A program made the translations under genes and the position numbers. From Phlebopus portentosus (Eukaryota; Basidiomycota; Agaricomycetes; Boletales; Boletinellaceae), in assembly GCA_037892935.1 (NCBI GenBank), contig JAYXKI010000018.1, forward strand, positions 124,001-188,000: a DNA stretch of 64,000 nucleotides, read 5' to 3'. The stretch's first letter is position 1. Each line of letters starts with the position of its first letter. Positions 46,620-57,268 of the stretch are shown here, one piece after another. The notes under the pieces are model-generated. The model made no database searches and was not told the origin of the DNA. It was given only the letters and a program-made list of their open reading frames with translations.

Positions 46620-47080
46620 CAGTTATTTACAGCTAATTGCAAAATTATTGGGAATCATGTGATTTCGTCACTTCTTCTGTCACAAGAGCCTCAAAACACA
46701 AATAAAATCATATCTCACCCAAAACTCAACGGTTTCACATCATCTAAGTTGCTAAATTCATCTCTTTGAAAGGGCTTTTATTATAGCCATTTGCAAAAGT
46801 AATGAGAAAAGCCAAAATCACATGATTTTTCACTTGTGTCATGCTCTCGAAAGGCAAAAATGAACAAAATGGCCAATTGCTCACTCAATATTGCACATTA
46901 CAGCTAATTGCAAAATTGTTGGCAATTTGGAAAATCACGTGTATTTTTGACGCATAGTGCATCCTGGATGAGCAAAAAAAAACAAAATAGCAAATATCTC
47001 AGTCAATACAGCACATAAAAATCTGATATAACCATGTAAAAAACCTGCTCGAAAATGCGCTCCAGTACATATAAAAATGT
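46620..47080. repeat. Degenerate tandem AT-rich units; includes dispersed repeat copy 3
   Basis: TTACAGCTAATTGCAAAATT occurs near 46627 and 46908 with a weaker unit between, suggesting an eroded tandem array of about 140-bp units. The first unit includes the block also found at 26662 and 33508. Confidence 0.45.
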
Positions 47081-47936
47081 CTGGGTTTTGTTGAGTATGT
47101 ACTTCGCTACTAAAAAGATAGCATCATTGTGCTAAATCCTTGTCATGCCCTCCGTTCAGTGTAAAAATCATAGCTTGCCCAACGTCATCCGGAAAAATCT
47201 GATTCAAGTTTGATAAATCAGGCCAGCCCAGTGGGCACCTGTACGCAACTCCTCAAGGCTCCCTGACATGATTGTGGTAGTGAAACTGGGTGGTTTGTTG
47301 TCACTCCTGCTCGCAGAAATCTCCCCTACTTCATTACATCTGTCATAACTCACGCATTCGGACACCAAAAAATCTGATTGTTTCTGCTAAAAAGACAGCA
47401 GCATAGGCGCTTTCAGCCAAGACAGTAGCTGAGCTGAGTTAGGCTTGGGTGTAGCTACATTACATGTACTATCTACCAATCAGACTTGAAACCACCTCGG
47501 TGACCATCCTCTGCTGAAATGTCACCCAAAATCATATCTGGGCAAGGGCGAACAAGGTCAGCTCAGCCATCATGCACTCCTGCTACAACCAAACCGAGTG
47601 TGTCTGCCAGGGCCGCAGAAACATCTCTCAGAGAAACATGAGTGTACACACACGACGGTAGTCTTTCGTATGCAGTATCTCCCTGCACAGCAGCTCTCAT
47701 CACTTGTCCACAGTTCCCTCCTCATCCTCACCAATCCCTCATCACCTACAGGCATGAGGGAACCCCCAGTTGCTGGGGACGGACCATCATGAGAGATGAG
47801 GCACCACGGCAAAGAGATAGGAGCAGCGACGCATGTGAGGATGAAGGGTTAACTCACGTGTCGAGTCGCCACTTGATCTCGAGCCATCACCATCTTCACA
47901 GTCACCATCTCTACAGCTTATGTTGAGCATTCATTC
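47081..47936. other. No gene; region upstream of Tc1-like transposase
   Basis: AT-rich then neutral sequence. The frames at 47570-47926 have no domain. I looked for TIRs of the downstream transposon here and did not find any. Confidence 0.4.
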
Positions 47937-49128
47937 ATGCAACCCCGGCGACATGGCAGACAGCTGTCCAACGATTTACGGGAATGCATCATCACTATGA
48001 ACAAGAAACTCAGCGCCTCTCAGATCGCAGCCTTGACCTACATACCCAAGACAACAGTTTTCTGGATAATACGAGAGTTCAAGCGCAATGGGACTGTTGC
48101 TGCGCATGAACTTGGTTTTCGTGGAAGGCCTCGAGTGCTTGATTATATCCACACTGAGGTATGCACATGTTGAAACCTGTCCTGGTAGCTGTTGGTTCAC
48201 ACCACGTAGTTGCTTTTCGGGTCACTAAGCAATCTCAATGACTGTTACATTGACGAGTTGAGGCTACTGCTCCAGGAAAGATGGGAGAAGGAGGCTTCGG
48301 ATGTGACTATATGCAGGTCCTTGCTGTGTGCTGGTTTCACACTTAAGAAGATGGCTGTCTCTGTCGCTTTGCTTCCCCACGCAGTCCACGCGAACTGAAA
48401 TCGTTGTGGTCTAGTTATCGAAAAGGGCTCTCGAGCGGAATGAAACTCTGCGTATGCAGTACGTCGCACGTATTACCTCTCAGTACACAGCGGAATAGCT
48501 ATTTATCGATGAGAGTGCTTGCGATCGGCAGGCTTTTCTTCGCAACACTGCTTGGGCCCTTGAGGGTCGCCGTGCGTGTCGCAAGCAGTTTTTCAATAGG
48601 GGGAAATGGTGATTCTGCCTCTTGTGGCACGTCACAAGCTTCTGATTCACTCCGTTAGCTTCTCCGTCTTGCCAGCTATCAGCCTCAATGGGACAATCGA
48701 CTGCACTATCGTACAGGGCGCATTCAATATCAAATTGTTCACAGAATTCATCGCCAGCCTGTTGGACAAAATGCATCCCTTCCCCAGTAATCAATCAGTC
48801 ATTGTAATGGACAACTGCCCAATACACAAGGCTCCCAAGATTTGGGAGCTTATCGAATCTCGGTCTGTCTCACTAGCAATGCAAGTTGCAGCATGTACTG
48901 ACCCCTTTGCTTAGGGGTGTCAGGCTTGAATTTCTTCCTCCTTACTCACCAGACTACAATCCTATTGAACTTGCATTCTCCGTAATCAAGTCCAGGTTAA
49001 AACGGCAGGGTCCCGGTCCTCAGGATGACACTTCAGTTGTTGAGCAACTCTGCAGGCAGGTGTATTCCATTAATTCTTTGGATAGTTATTCCTTCTTTCG
49101 CCACTGTCGCTATGATGTGCTTGTATAG
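47937..49128 (+). pseudogene. Tc1-like DD34E transposase with introns, one stop
   Basis: Exon 1 (47937-48159) encodes the HTH DNA-binding region (LSASQIAALTYIPKTTVFWI, RGRPRVLDYIHTE). After a GTATGC...CGTAG intron comes LLFGSLSNLNDCYIDELRLL to FTLKKM, then an intron to LSKRALERNETLRMQYVARI. An in-frame TAG (about 48495) precedes LFIDESACDRQAFLRNTAWA (first catalytic D). A 50-nt intron leads to FSVLPAISLNGTIDC and VIVMDNCPIHK (second D). A 52-nt intron leads to GVRLEFLPPYSPDYNPIELA (catalytic E). With that intron removed, 34 residues separate the last D and E, the Tc1 spacing. Each join is in frame. Only the single stop prevents a full product. No TIRs or TA-flanked ends were found. Confidence 0.75.
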
Positions 49129-49211
49129 GCTGTTGAATCTGAAGATAGTGTATATTTGCGGACTTTGGATCGTCAATCTCCGGAGGGCTAGTAAGCGAGC
49201 TGGGAACACGT

Positions 49212-49218
49212 TTATAAG
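49212..49218 (+). promoter_or_regulatory. TATA-like box of the AT-hook gene
   Basis: TTTATAAG about 50 bp before the ATG at 49264. Confidence 0.4.
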
Positions 49219-49263
49219 CAGCTACCTTCATTGCCACATCACTTTTTTTTTATCTCTTACCAT

Positions 49264-50130
49264 CATGAGTCCCACCCCTAGAAAACTCGCAGCTCGCAAG
49301 ACTGCAGCTCGTAAGACTGCCGGGACGAAGCAGGCATCTGCCGTCACAAGAAACTCCTCTCCCAAAAAAGCAGCAACGGCCCTGGAGCCCCAGCGAGCAA
49401 ATGGCCCTCATTCGAACTCTCAAAATGCAGATGTCATTGCTGAAGGACCATGGAAACGAGGCCGGCCAAGGAAGGCAGAGCAGCCTGCTGTCAACAAGAA
49501 CGGTGTTAAAGAGATGGTAGTACTGATAGTCTTGTCTTCTGGTATTGCAGTCATACTTCATAACAGAAAAACATGGAAGTGGAGCCCGCCATGACAAAAG
49601 CAAGGGGCCGGAGAGCTGCTGACGAGGACCTGACGTATCAATATGAAGAGCCCTATGATGAAGAACCATCACAACTTGATATTGCCCGAATGGCTAATGA
49701 CGATCCGGGTCAAGAGTCAGATACCAACAGAGTCGGTACTGGTGATCCTTGGGACTTTGATAATCTATTGCTTGCAGCCAGTGCATAGACCATTATAGGA
49801 GTTTGTCAGTCTCTAATGATTTAATAGACTACGCTGACAATTCGGACCAAGAGTATAGATGCAACTCGTCAGTTGTATCTTACGTGCATTTCATGGAAAA
49901 TCTCAAATGTGAAAAAGAGGAGCAGCAAGCTCCTAAAGAAATGCGATCAACACTTGTCGTTCTGGTTGACGATGGGCGGGCTTTGCGCAAAATGAACGTT
50001 GAACCTCAACACAGCATAATTGATGTGCGTCAGAACGTGGCAAGTATTCTTCAGTGCTATCCCACCTCGGTTACACTAGGCTACACCGGTCCGTGGTTTA
50101 AGAAGATTGGGACGAAGATTCAACCCCTGT
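49264..50130 (+). CDS. AT-hook protein, probably 3'-truncated
   Basis: Exon 1 (49264-49516) is Lys/Ala/Arg-rich with repeated RKTAARKTA units and an AT-hook core KRGRPRK, which binds the minor groove of AT-rich DNA. A 50-nt intron leads to exon 2 at 49567 (KNMEVEPAMTKARGRR), acidic to DPWDFDNLLLAAS. A GTGCAT...AATAG intron leads to exon 3 (about 49829), YADNSDQEYRCNSSVVSYVH, then VVLVDDGRALRKMNVEPQHS, IIDVRQNVASILQCYPTSVT and LGYTGPWFKKIGTKIQPLL. After about 50130 the frame changes character and stops, so the true 3' end seems lost or displaced. I recall similar LVDDG..LRKMNV domains in Agaricomycete proteins of unknown role. Just downstream of the transposase, so it may be transposon-associated (inference). 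Confidence 0.5.
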
Positions 50131-50190
50131 TACAAAAATTGTGGATATACAATGCGGCGTGGAATCAGACACTTTACACACCGAATCATG

Positions 50191-51135
50191 CAGCCTAATC
50201 AGGAACACTTCGAAAGGCTTCAAGGACAGAATAGTGGAGGCGATTCTTGCCCACTAGCACAGCAAGGACCTGGGGAGGTCGCTGTGGAAGATATGCAAGA
50301 GGAACCCGATCGACGATATTACGAAGACGAATGTGACGAGAGGGAGGACCCATACGATTTGCAGGAAGGACTAGCTAGAATGCATATCGGGCACACTCCT
50401 CCACCCGAGAGAAGCTACGTGGACATGGAAGAACGGAACATCGCAAGATACGTAGAACTCCTGCAGAAGAGGCGATATCGACGAGGAGCAACCAGACGCT
50501 TTGTTCACAAAGGCCTGGTCTGTGCAAACTGCTATTTGGCATACCAAAGGAGTTGGGTTCTTTCGGAGTGGCTCCTCAAGAACTTTGTGGAGCGCTTAGT
50601 AACCAGGGAGGCAGCCGATGTCAAGATTCGACATAAGCCTGGACCCTCAGAACGAATGTTTGACCAACCAATGCCGAACCGCGGAATGAGCGCATACGAT
50701 CATGAGGTATCAGTATGGCTCACCGATAGAGACATCTATGCACTGAAGGTCTGCGTGAGAGCTTGGATCAATCAGCATCGTCACCAGACACTCTGTCGAA
50801 ACACTGCAGTGGAAGTCGATTGGCCAATATATTGGTCGGCACCATCGGACGTCGAAAGTCTTATCGATGAAGCAACGGATCGAATGCTAGAAGCATGGGA
50901 ACGATCGGAAGAAGGGGTTATTACAGTCGACGAATGGCATGAGACAAATCACCTGGGAAGAAGATACAGGTTAACGTCGGGAACTGGACTACAATTCTCC
51001 GACATCGATATAGCGGCAAGGCATAGAAGGGTATCTGCCAAGTTTACACAGCCGCCAAGGTTAATCTCCAAAGATCGGCAGGGGTTGCCGATCCCGAATC
51101 CCGAAATAACGGTCAGCCCCATGATGGAAGACTAA
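50191..51135 (+). CDS. Unrecognised 314-residue ORF
   Basis: An open frame, entered upstream without a clear start, runs uninterrupted from ATG 50191 to the stop at 51133-51135. It begins MQPNQEHFERLQGQNSGGD and is acidic to about residue 70. The middle is basic with RRYRRGATRRFVHKGLVCAN and CANCYLAYQRSW. It then contains AYDHEVSVWLTDRDIYALKV and VDWPIYWSAPSDVESLIDEA, and ends NPEITVSPMMED. The size and charge pattern could suit a retroelement gag-like protein, but no zinc knuckle, protease or RT follows. It abuts the truncated AT-hook gene, suggesting that it or its carrier interrupts that gene. Confidence 0.4.
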   Translation, partial: QPNQEHFERLQGQNSGGDSCPLAQQGPGEVAVEDMQEEPDRRYYEDECDEREDPYDLQEGLARMHIGHTPPPERSYVDMEERNIARYVELLQKRRYRRGATRRFVHKGLVCANCYLAYQRSWVLSEWLLKNFVERLVTREAADVKIRHKPGPSERMFDQPMPNRGMSAYDHEVSVWLTDRDIYALKVCVRAWINQHRHQTLCRNTAVEVDWPIYWSAPSDVESLIDEATDRMLEAWERSEEGVITVDEWHETNHLGRRYRLTSGTGLQFSDIDIAARHRRVSAKFTQPPRLISKDRQGLPIPNPEITVSPMMED

Positions 51136-51629
51136 CAGCAGAAGCTCGGCCGGAGTAACGAAGCGCCGGCGAAGCAAGATCGCGGCACAGGAAAGAAGTC
51201 TCTCGTGGGAGGATTGGCGTTAAGGATTAACATGTGATAGGAATGGAGATTGATAGAAGTATGGGGAAGCTTCTTCGGAACGGAGGAAGAATAGGGCCTG
51301 CCTAATTGGGAAGGGAGTAGGCGGTGGTGCTACCAGGAGTTTTGGTAGCACCACCAGAGTTGTCAGTAGTACCACCGACGCAAGAAAGTGGTGGTGAAAC
51401 CAGCTGAAACATATTGTCCTAACCAATGGCGAGGCAGGGTCGGTAGTATTTGGTAGTCGGTAGTATTCAGTAGAAACTTTATTTAAGGCGCCAGCTGAGC
51501 GGGGTGTTGTCCCTCAGCAAAATTATTTTGTACCTTCAATCATAACTGTACCCCTTTAATTGAACCTCTGCTCTACTGCTAAGTTAAGCTTGAGCCTATA
51601 GCTCGCTTCTTAAGTAGTACATCTAACCT
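51136..51629. other. Non-coding; LTR-like or UTR sequence
   Basis: Contains repeated GGTGGTGCTACC/GGTAGCACCACC inverted motifs (about 51331-51358) and GGTAGTATT repeats (about 51441-51470), then TTTATTTAAGGCGCC. This looks regulatory or LTR-like, but no duplicate was found in the window. Confidence 0.35.
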
Positions 51630-51893
51630 TTGCTACTATACTCTCCAATCACACATTGTCAGAAGGAGGAAGCAGGGACTTGTTCCGGTACGCTCGGACT
51701 AGCCACCTCGTCTGAAAACGCTGGTCCTAACAACCCCGATGTTTTGAAATGTAATGGATATCCGCGCATCAACCTAATTCTACTTGGGTTGACAACCGAC
51801 GAATTGATTTCAATGGCGTCACAGTCGGGTGTTCATATCACGCACGGGCTTGCATCCGCCATGCTTTTCTATGCCCAGGAGGACATTGGCTGA
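51630..51893 (+). other. Possible 3'-terminal exon
   Basis: The plus-strand frame ends with CNGYPRINLILLGLTTDELI, SMASQSGVHITHG and AMLFYAQEDIG-stop. It reads like a genuine C-terminus and could be the displaced end of the AT-hook gene. Not recognised. Confidence 0.3.
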
Positions 51894-52200
51894 ACGACAA
51901 AGACAATCACATTCAATAGTAAACATGATATGTGTTACATACAGTCATGCGCACAATAAATAAGGGTACAGAAAGGAAGCGGGAACAAACTCCTGGCTGA
52001 AGACGATCCGAAATCAATAATGTTCCCGGAAATTCCTATTGAAAAACTGGTATGCAAATCAAACGAACCGCCATAACAAAACGAGAACAAGTCAATTTCT
52101 AAAAATTACACGAACTCAAGGCCCAAACGCAAGGAGTGAACCTAGATCATGTCAGTTACGACTATGAAAAATGGTGTGGAGGCCCAAATACCTTAAGAAT
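51894..52200. other. No gene recognised
   Basis: AT-rich spacer between convergent genes. Confidence 0.4.
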
Positions 52201-52920
52201 TTATACAAAGCTCGCCTCCGGTGAAGAACCGTGCGACGTTGAGGATTCACTCTCGTCGCTCATATACATGTCAGAAGTCTTGGCATCAGAACCATCAGAA
52301 CCATCAGAACCATCATCCGAATCACCATCCATGTTCGCTTGAGTGAGAATGAGAGAACTACGATTCCGGTCGTCCAATATCTGGTCGTCGGATTCGGCCC
52401 GCCTGACCCGATCCTGCAGAATTGCGAACGCTGAAGATTGACCAAAAGACTGAAAACGCATCTTCACTTCAATCAGTTCATTGCCATGCTCGTCATCGTG
52501 CCTCACCTTAAAGTCGTGCGCATCTCCTCGGTACCGATGGGAATCATGTGGATCCTTCATCGCAACCACTTTATGTTCAGTCTCACTACCAGAGGTCTCC
52601 GGCACAAAAACCAGAAAGGATAGGATCTTAATTGAGCCATTATCGTTCGGAAAGCATTGAAGCGCCCGCTTTAGGTGACAAAATCGATCCTCTGCCAGAT
52701 CTATATCCAGCTTGAAGGCGCCACACTCCTTGGTACTTTTGAGCTGATCTTCTGCAAGTTTAGCCCAATCAACCAGCTTTCGGCAGAAACACTGTGATAA
52801 CCATGCCAATTCTGTTCTCTGAATGGGATCGTGCTCGAGTTTGAGGAATTCCCGGAGCTTCTGCGTGAGAATCTCGGCATTAATACGTCCGTCGGAAGTC
52901 TTTGCTTCCTCCAGTCTCCA

Positions 52921-53378
52921 TGTTAGGCGGACGGCTCAAGGACTGAGTCGAGGCAGGCCAACACAATAACAAACAAGCGCGAATGAGATAATCCCAAATA
53001 CGTCGCTCAGGTCAAGACAGCTAAGACAAGGCTTAAGTCCAGACCGTCGAACGCTATGTCAAAGTGAAGGTAAGTAGAATTCAGTAAACTATTAATACAA
53101 GAGTAGATACCTATGTCAAAGTGAAGGTAAGTAGAATAGAAAGACAAGGAACGAAAGAGTCAAACTATCTACTTATATAGACTTTGAGCGTGGGAAAGGT
53201 CTACCCTAATGGGAAGTCACATGACAAGGAATGGGATGATTAGTGAGCGTGATAGAACATTGTGGAATGTTCCGGCAAAAGGATGAATAAGCACATAAGA
53301 AAAATAAAAGAAAAGAAAAATAATATTAAAATAAATGATGACGTCAGAAAAGAAAAGGAAAATGTTCGAGTCCTTACA
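52921..53378 (-). repeat. 3' LTR of the gypsy element
   Basis: 458 bp. On the minus strand it begins TGTAAGGACTCG and ends GTCCGCCTAACA (TG...CA). A duplicated 30-bp motif ending AAGTAGAAT lies inside. Confidence 0.95.
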
Positions 53379-56300
53379 TCACCCCCCTTCAAGGTTGGGC
53401 GTCCCGACCAACCACATAAGCCTTCTGAGGACGTGAACTTGTACAGCGCTCGCAGGCTTTGTCGAGGTATCGTTAACTTCCTTGGAGCTCCAGGATGTTT
53501 GCGGTAGAATTCTTGAATTGACTCCTGCGCATTATCCTTGACGTCGGATTCTGGCTGCCAAGTCGCTTCCTCATATCCAACCCACTTGACCAGGAATTGG
53601 AGTTTGCCTCGATGCAGACGCGAGTCGAGTATTTCTTCAACCTCGTACTCTTTCTGCTCATCAATGATCACTGGCGGTGGTGGAGGTGGTTTCTTCTGCG
53701 ATTCGAAGGACGGTTGGACGGCTGGTTTGAGCAAGATCTCGTTGAAAACTGGATGGACCTTCTTCCAGGTCTTCGGTAGTTTGAGTCTGTATGCGCTTGC
53801 GCCAACCTTTTCCACTACCTCGAAGGGACCGAACCATTTATCATCCATCTTCTTCATCGGTCGGATCGTCTTGATATTTCGTCCATCTAAGAAGACTTTC
53901 TGTCCTGCCTCATAGGTAATGGACTTCCCAGCATGGTGGTCGTAGAAACGCTTCATGTCTTCGTTTGCTTGGGTTAGGTTACCTTGAGCGAGTTTGTGCA
54001 CCTCCTTGACATGTTTGGCAAATTCTTCTGCTGACAGGTTCGATGATGCCGTTCCAACCCCCGTGAAGTCTAAGGGGTGCATTCCTGTATTGACGAAGAA
54101 GGGAGATAGCTTCGTCGCTGAATGTTCACGATTGTTGTATGCGAATTCTGCGAGAGCTAGCCAGTCCGCCCAGTCCGACTGCCGATGGTTGACGTATAGC
54201 CGCAGGTATTGTTCTAGTTCCTGATTAACCCACTCTGTCTGTCCGTCAGTTTGTGGGTGATACGCTGTCGATGGGTTGCCTTCAATGTGGAGGAGCTTGT
54301 ACAACTCCTTCATCATCTTTGCGTCGAATTGCACCCCTCGGTCATGAATGATCTTCCGTGGTAGTCCATGTAATCGGAAGACGTGGTCTCTGTAGATCCT
54401 AGCCATGCCTTCCGCCGTTAACTTTGTCGTTGTTGGAATTGCATGGATCTGTTTGCTAAAGCGGTCGACCACTACGCAAATCGCATTGAACCCATTCGAT
54501 TCTGGCAACTCTCCGATTAGGTCGACCGTGACAATCTGCCATGGCGCCTCCGGCACCTCATTAGGGTGCAAAACCTTTGCTCTCGTTGTCCTTAGAGCCT
54601 TCGTCCGCTGACAACGATCACACCCCCGCACGTACACCTGCACATCTGCACTCATCCTCGGCCACCAGTACCTGCGTGCTATCAGCTGGATCGTCTTTGT
54701 TGCTCCCGGATGTCCTGCCAGGGTCGAGTCATGGTGTTCCTTCATGACGTCCTCTCTGATGCTCGCTGGTACATATAGTCGGTGGCCCTTTCTCCACATG
54801 TCACCTCTCTTCTCGACGTCCTTCGGCCTCACTCCCTCATCCTCTTGTTTCTGCGCTTCCACGACCTTTTCAACGAGTACTTCTCTTGACGTCTGAACCA
54901 TTCCTCTAACCAGCCATTCCTTCTTGATGAAAATCACATTTTCATTATCGCGCTCGCCCTTGTCATAATCCGCCCGGCGTGACAACAGATCAGCTTTTCC
55001 CAACGTCTTTCCGGGTTTATGGACTAGCGTGAAATCGAACTCGGCTAAATCGAGTCGCCAACGAGCTTGTCGACGATTTAACTTCTGCGGCGATCGGAAG
55101 TACGTTAGATTTGCATGGTCTGTCCATACCTCAAAAGGTTGGTTAGCTCCCTGGAGATATTGTCGCCATTCCTTTAGGGCTTGAACGATGGCGAGCATTT
55201 CCTTGTCGTAAATCTCATAGTTTCGCTCTGCCTCTAGGAATGTTGACGACCGATAAGCGATCACCTTCCATTTACCGTCTTGTTTCTGGAGAAGGACTCC
55301 ACCAGTCGCAAAGTCCGACGCATCTGCTTCTACACGGAAAGGGTCCTCATTGTTGGGTATCGCTAACACGGGAGGACTACTCAAACGACGCTTCAATTCC
55401 TCGAACGCTGCCTGCTCATCTTCGCCCCATTTCCATTCCACCTTACCCGTTAGGGTAGTCAAGGGTTTGACGACCGAACTGTAATCCTTAACAAAACGTT
55501 GCAACCAATTTCCTAATCCCAGGAATTGTTGCAGTTCGTGGACGTTCCTTGGAACTGGCCAGTCCTGTACTGCCGCCGTCTTCTTGGGATCCATTCGAAC
55601 TTCGCCATTGCCAATAATGTGCCCGAGGTACTTGACTGTATCAACTTCGAACTCGCACTTCTGCGGCTTTAGGAAAAGTCTGTTTTGGCGAAGGATCTCA
55701 AAGACTCGTTTGGTGCGTCTGCGGTGTTCTTCTAGGTCATTCGAGAAGATGAGAATGTCATCAAGGTAAATGATGACGATACCCTCATGAATTAGCTCCC
55801 GAAAGATGTCATTCATAAAGCCTTGGAACGTCGCTGGCGCATTACACAAGCCGAAGAACATGACTGTGGGTTCAAATAAGCCTAGATTTGTCCGGAACGC
55901 TGCCTTCCACTCGTCTCCCTCGCGAATCCGGATGTTGTAGTATCCCCAACGAACGTCGAGCTTCGTGATGTACCTTGCATCCTTAACCTTGTCGATGAGC
56001 TCATTTATCAGTGGCAACGGGTATTTGTTCTTGACCGTTCCTTCATTGAGCTTTCGATAGTCTTGGATTGCTCGTAAGCTCCCATCCTCTTTCTTGATAA
56101 AGAAGAATGGTGACGCCATTGGAGACTTCGACTGTCGGATACGTCCTGATGCTAGGTTTTCCTCAATGAACTCCCTCATCGCTTCTTGTTCTTTTGGCGA
56201 TAACGGGTAAACCTTGTAGTCGCTGGGTTTGAAATCCGGTTTCAGGTCAATAGCGTGGTCCCACGTTCGGTGGTTTGGTAAGCATTCGAACGATTCCTCA

Positions 56301-57268
56301 CTAAAGACGTCGGCGTATTCCTCCAGGTAAGGTGGCCATCTTGCCGCTTCCTTCATCTGCACATTCCTCACAAACTCTTCATCTATCTCCTCGCTCGACA
56401 GTGGCGACTCACATTCATCAGGGCAACGGGTGAACTTAACTGTTCCTAACCTCCAATCAATCTCAGGATTATGCTTCGTCAACCAGTCATGTCCGAGGAA
56501 GATGTTGCTTGACGCTAAGGATGTCACTGCCAGTCGAATCTCTTCCTCGTGTTTCCCAAAGAACATTCGTACGACTACATATTCCTTGATCAATCCAGCC
56601 TCGTTGCTTGTCCCGTCAGCATTGAAGACTGGTCTAGGCCGAATGTACCTTTGGGTGGGGAAACCATACCGTTTGACAAAACCTTCGTCGATGCATAAGC
56701 CCGTGCACCCTGAGTCGATCAGTGCATGAGCATCAATGAAGTTTTCCTCTTCGAGTAGGGGGTTCGACAAGTCTACTTCGTCATCACCTGCTACCTTTGG
56801 GTGTACGATGCTAACAAAGGCGTCTAACTCCTTTCCTCCCGCCCGTCGCACGAACTGATCTGCGTCCGCAATGCCCTCGCGCCATACCTCAGCTGCGCGT
56901 CTGCCTACTACATCCCACACTGCTTCAGTGACGTTCGCCTGAGCAACAACGTTCTCGCGGTAAGGTGCTTCCGCCACAACCTCATTTTTTATAGCGGTTT
57001 GATTCCGCTCTTCCTCTCTCAATTCGCCTGCTTGCGCATCTGTTCTTCTGACAAATAAATCTTCATAGACTTCGAAGTCATTGTTGTCATCTTCAGATTC
57101 ATCTGGCAGTACGTCGGTAAGGATCTTTCGAAGGATGAAACCGTCACTGGTATTCGCATCTTGATATTGTACAACAGGACGATTATATTTTAACGAGTCC
57201 AACGAAAAGAGTCCTTTAGAAGACCGACCAGTCGTTCCGACGTCTACGCCTGGTCTGCTGGAAAACCC
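53240..57268 (-). CDS. pol: Gypsy pol polyprotein (PR-RT-RH-IN-chromodomain)
   Basis: Open from the frameshift site (about 57268) to 53240, about 1340 residues. In order it shows aspartic protease ALIDSGCTGLCIDEGF, then RT with LPLINELIDKVKDARYITKL and catalytic YLDDILIFSND. RNase H (EADASDFATGGVLLQK, YEIYDKEMLAIV) follows. Integrase has an HHCC finger (HDSTLAGHPGATKTI...CDRCQRTK) and a DDE core (VTVDLIGEL, IHDRGVQFDAKM, TAYHPQTDGQTEWVNQELEQ). The C-terminal chromodomain is YEVEEILDSRLHRGKLQFLV / KWVGYEEATWQPESD. The hydrophobic last ~45 residues are encoded within the 3' LTR. Catalytic residues are present throughout. The frame lies -1 relative to gag. The chromodomain is expected to direct integration to heterochromatin (family knowledge). 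Confidence 0.96.
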   Translation of the reverse strand, partial: GFSSRPGVDVGTTGRSSKGLFSLDSLKYNRPVVQYQDANTSDGFILRKILTDVLPDESEDDNNDFEVYEDLFVRRTDAQAGELREEERNQTAIKNEVVAEAPYRENVVAQANVTEAVWDVVGRRAAEVWREGIADADQFVRRAGGKELDAFVSIVHPKVAGDDEVDLSNPLLEEENFIDAHALIDSGCTGLCIDEGFVKRYGFPTQRYIRPRPVFNADGTSNEAGLIKEYVVVRMFFGKHEEEIRLAVTSLASSNIFLGHDWLTKHNPEIDWRLGTVKFTRCPDECESPLSSEEIDEEFVRNVQMKEAARWPPYLEEYADVFSEESFECLPNHRTWDHAIDLKPDFKPSDYKVYPLSPKEQEAMREFIEENLASGRIRQSKSPMASPFFFIKKEDGSLRAIQDYRKLNEGTVKNKYPLPLINELIDKVKDARYITKLDVRWGYYNIRIREGDEWKAAFRTNLGLFEPTVMFFGLCNAPATFQGFMNDIFRELIHEGIVIIYLDDILIFSNDLEEHRRRTKRVFEILRQNRLFLKPQKCEFEVDTVKYLGHIIGNGEVRMDPKKTAAVQDWPVPRNVHELQQFLGLGNWLQRFVKDYSSVVKPLTTLTGKVEWKWGEDEQAAFEELKRRLSSPPVLAIPNNEDPFRVEADASDFATGGVLLQKQDGKWKVIAYRSSTFLEAERNYEIYDKEMLAIVQALKEWRQYLQGANQPFEVWTDHANLTYFRSPQKLNRRQARWRLDLAEFDFTLVHKPGKTLGKADLLSRRADYDKGERDNENVIFIKKEWLVRGMVQTSREVLVEKVVEAQKQEDEGVRPKDVEKRGDMWRKGHRLYVPASIREDVMKEHHDSTLAGHPGATKTIQLIARRYWWPRMSADVQVYVRGCDRCQRTKALRTTRAKVLHPNEVPEAPWQIVTVDLIGELPESNGFNAICVVVDRFSKQIHAIPTTTKLTAEGMARIYRDHVFRLHGLPRKIIHDRGVQFDAKMMKELYKLLHIEGNPSTAYHPQTDGQTEWVNQELEQYLRLYVNHRQSDWADWLALAEFAYNNREHSATKLSPFFVNTGMHPLDFTGVGTASSNLSAEEFAKHVKEVHKLAQGNLTQANEDMKRFYDHHAGKSITYEAGQKVFLDGRNIKTIRPMKKMDDKWFGPFEVVEKVGASAYRLKLPKTWKKVHPVFNEILLKPAVQPSFESQKKPPPPPPVIIDEQKEYEVEEILDSRLHRGKLQFLVKWVGYEEATWQPESDVKDNAQESIQEFYRKHPGAPRKLTIPRQSLRALYKFTSSEGLCGWSGRPTLKGGDVRTRTFSFSFLTSSFILILFFFSFIFLMCLFILLPEHSTMFYHAH
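53379..53391 (-). promoter_or_regulatory. Polypurine tract
   Basis: GAAGGGGGGTGA directly upstream of the 3' LTR on the minus strand, the usual primer site for plus-strand DNA synthesis. Confidence 0.75.
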
